Shown one piece after another: positions 33,017 to 33,310 of a stretch of 33,310 nucleotides of DNA. Position 1 is the first letter of the stretch, and each line of letters begins with the position of its first letter. Source of the DNA: Candidatus Sulfopaludibacter sp. SbA3 (GTDB lineage: Bacteria > Acidobacteriota > Terriglobia > 20CM-2-55-15). The position numbers and the translations under genes are program-made. The notes under the pieces are model-generated. The model was not told the DNA's origin, did no database searches, and saw nothing but the letters and a program-made list of their open reading frames with translations. The stretch is taken from assembly GCA_945865815.1 (NCBI GenBank), contig CAMBFR010000040.1:1-33310 (forward strand), in the 5' to 3' direction.

Positions 33017-33310
33017 ATGAAACGACTTGGTTTGATGGTTTTACTGCTTTTGCTGCCCGCGGCGATGTTCGCGCAGGCACCCGCGCCCGCGCAACCCGCA
33101 GCGCCGGCACCGGCGCCCCGGGCGGCAGCTCCTGCCGCCGCGCCTCGTCCGGCGGCCGCAGCCGGCGCATCAAAATTAGCGGTCATTGACATGCGCCGCG
33201 CCATGACGGAAAGCACTGACGGCAAGAAAGCAGCCGATCAGTGGGTCGCCGAAATGACAAAGAAGCAGACCGACTTCGACAAGCTGCAGAATGAACTCCA
33301 GGATCTGCAG
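33017..33310 (+). CDS. skp: OmpH/Skp-family periplasmic chaperone (C-terminus outside window)
   Basis: The first 98 residues are present; the gene runs off the right edge. A signal peptide (KRLGLMVLLLLLPAAMFAQ) is followed by an unusual 30-residue linker made almost only of Ala and Pro with two or three Arg (residues 20-51). The OmpH domain then begins: SKLAVIDMRRAMTESTDGKK (residues 52-71) with the start of a coiled coil (EMTKKQTDFDKLQNELQDLQ). Skp-like proteins hold unfolded outer-membrane proteins for BamA, whose gene is immediately upstream. GAGG lies nine bases before the ATG. The low-complexity linker is not in E. coli Skp. Confidence 0.88.
   Translation, partial: MKRLGLMVLLLLLPAAMFAQAPAPAQPAAPAPAPRAAAPAAAPRPAAAAGASKLAVIDMRRAMTESTDGKKAADQWVAEMTKKQTDFDKLQNELQDLQ

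Overview
The window reads as a chromosomal segment of a Gram-negative, aerobic, soil-type bacterium, most probably an Acidobacteriota member. This is inferred from gene content: a TonB-dependent receptor with an N-terminal carboxypeptidase-regulatory-like domain, a DUF6152 protein, the uncharacterised secreted family at 8155-9345, and the order ribH-nusB-lysS-lolCD-clpC-bamA-ompH. No rRNA or other phylogenetic marker is present, so the phylum is an inference. Coding density is high and many neighbouring genes overlap by 1-4 bases (ATGA, TGATG, TTGA), indicating extensive translational coupling.

Layout. (1) 1-4509, minus strand: a three-gene set of circularly permuted ATP-grasp, alpha-E and transglutaminase/DUF2126 proteins. 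This is a known but poorly understood peptide-modification association; the last gene runs off the left edge. (2) 4679-4786: an intergenic inverted-repeat element. (3) 4798-7279, minus: a DrrA/NodI-type ABC exporter with two different permeases. (4) 7374-8021, minus: a PIN-domain toxin and its antitoxin, with a paired GTATGCAT motif upstream. (5) 8155-9345: a secreted protein, convergent with a TonB-dependent receptor (9347-11995). (6) 12051-13512: an insertion sequence with a DDE transposase and doubled terminal repeats, lying about 55 bp upstream of the receptor start. (7) 13650-15178: a cytochrome c'-like protein, a small membrane protein and a DUF6152 protein. (8) 15401-18636: cytochrome c oxidase subunits II, I and III. 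(9) 18637-19055: a repeat-rich gap with a nearly 200-bp inverted repeat. (10) 19056-22034: a coupled operon of LigA- and LigB-like extradiol dioxygenase subunits, a stand-alone receiver and HemN. (11) 22058-22807, minus: an alpha/beta hydrolase with a Cys nucleophile elbow. (12) 22808-23206: a second repeat-rich gap. (13) 23207 to the right edge: ribH, nusB, lysS, lolC, lolD, clpC, bamA and an ompH/skp start.

How the genes work together. The right third is a housekeeping and envelope-biogenesis block: LolCD for lipoprotein release, BamA and Skp for outer-membrane proteins, and ClpC for proteolysis. The middle holds aerobic respiration and a probable aromatic ring-cleavage enzyme. The left is accessory.

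The strongest unusual points are: an A-type oxidase subunit I whose K-channel lysine position is leucine; a giant perfect-arm palindrome after coxC; at least two families of short palindromic repeats scattered through intergenic DNA, one of which supplies the 3' end of lolD; and the LigAB-receiver-HemN operon with a six-codon minicistron at a gene junction. No CRISPR array, tRNA or rRNA gene was seen. Nothing here is clearly a wholly new defence or metabolic system; the oddities are variants and repeat architecture.
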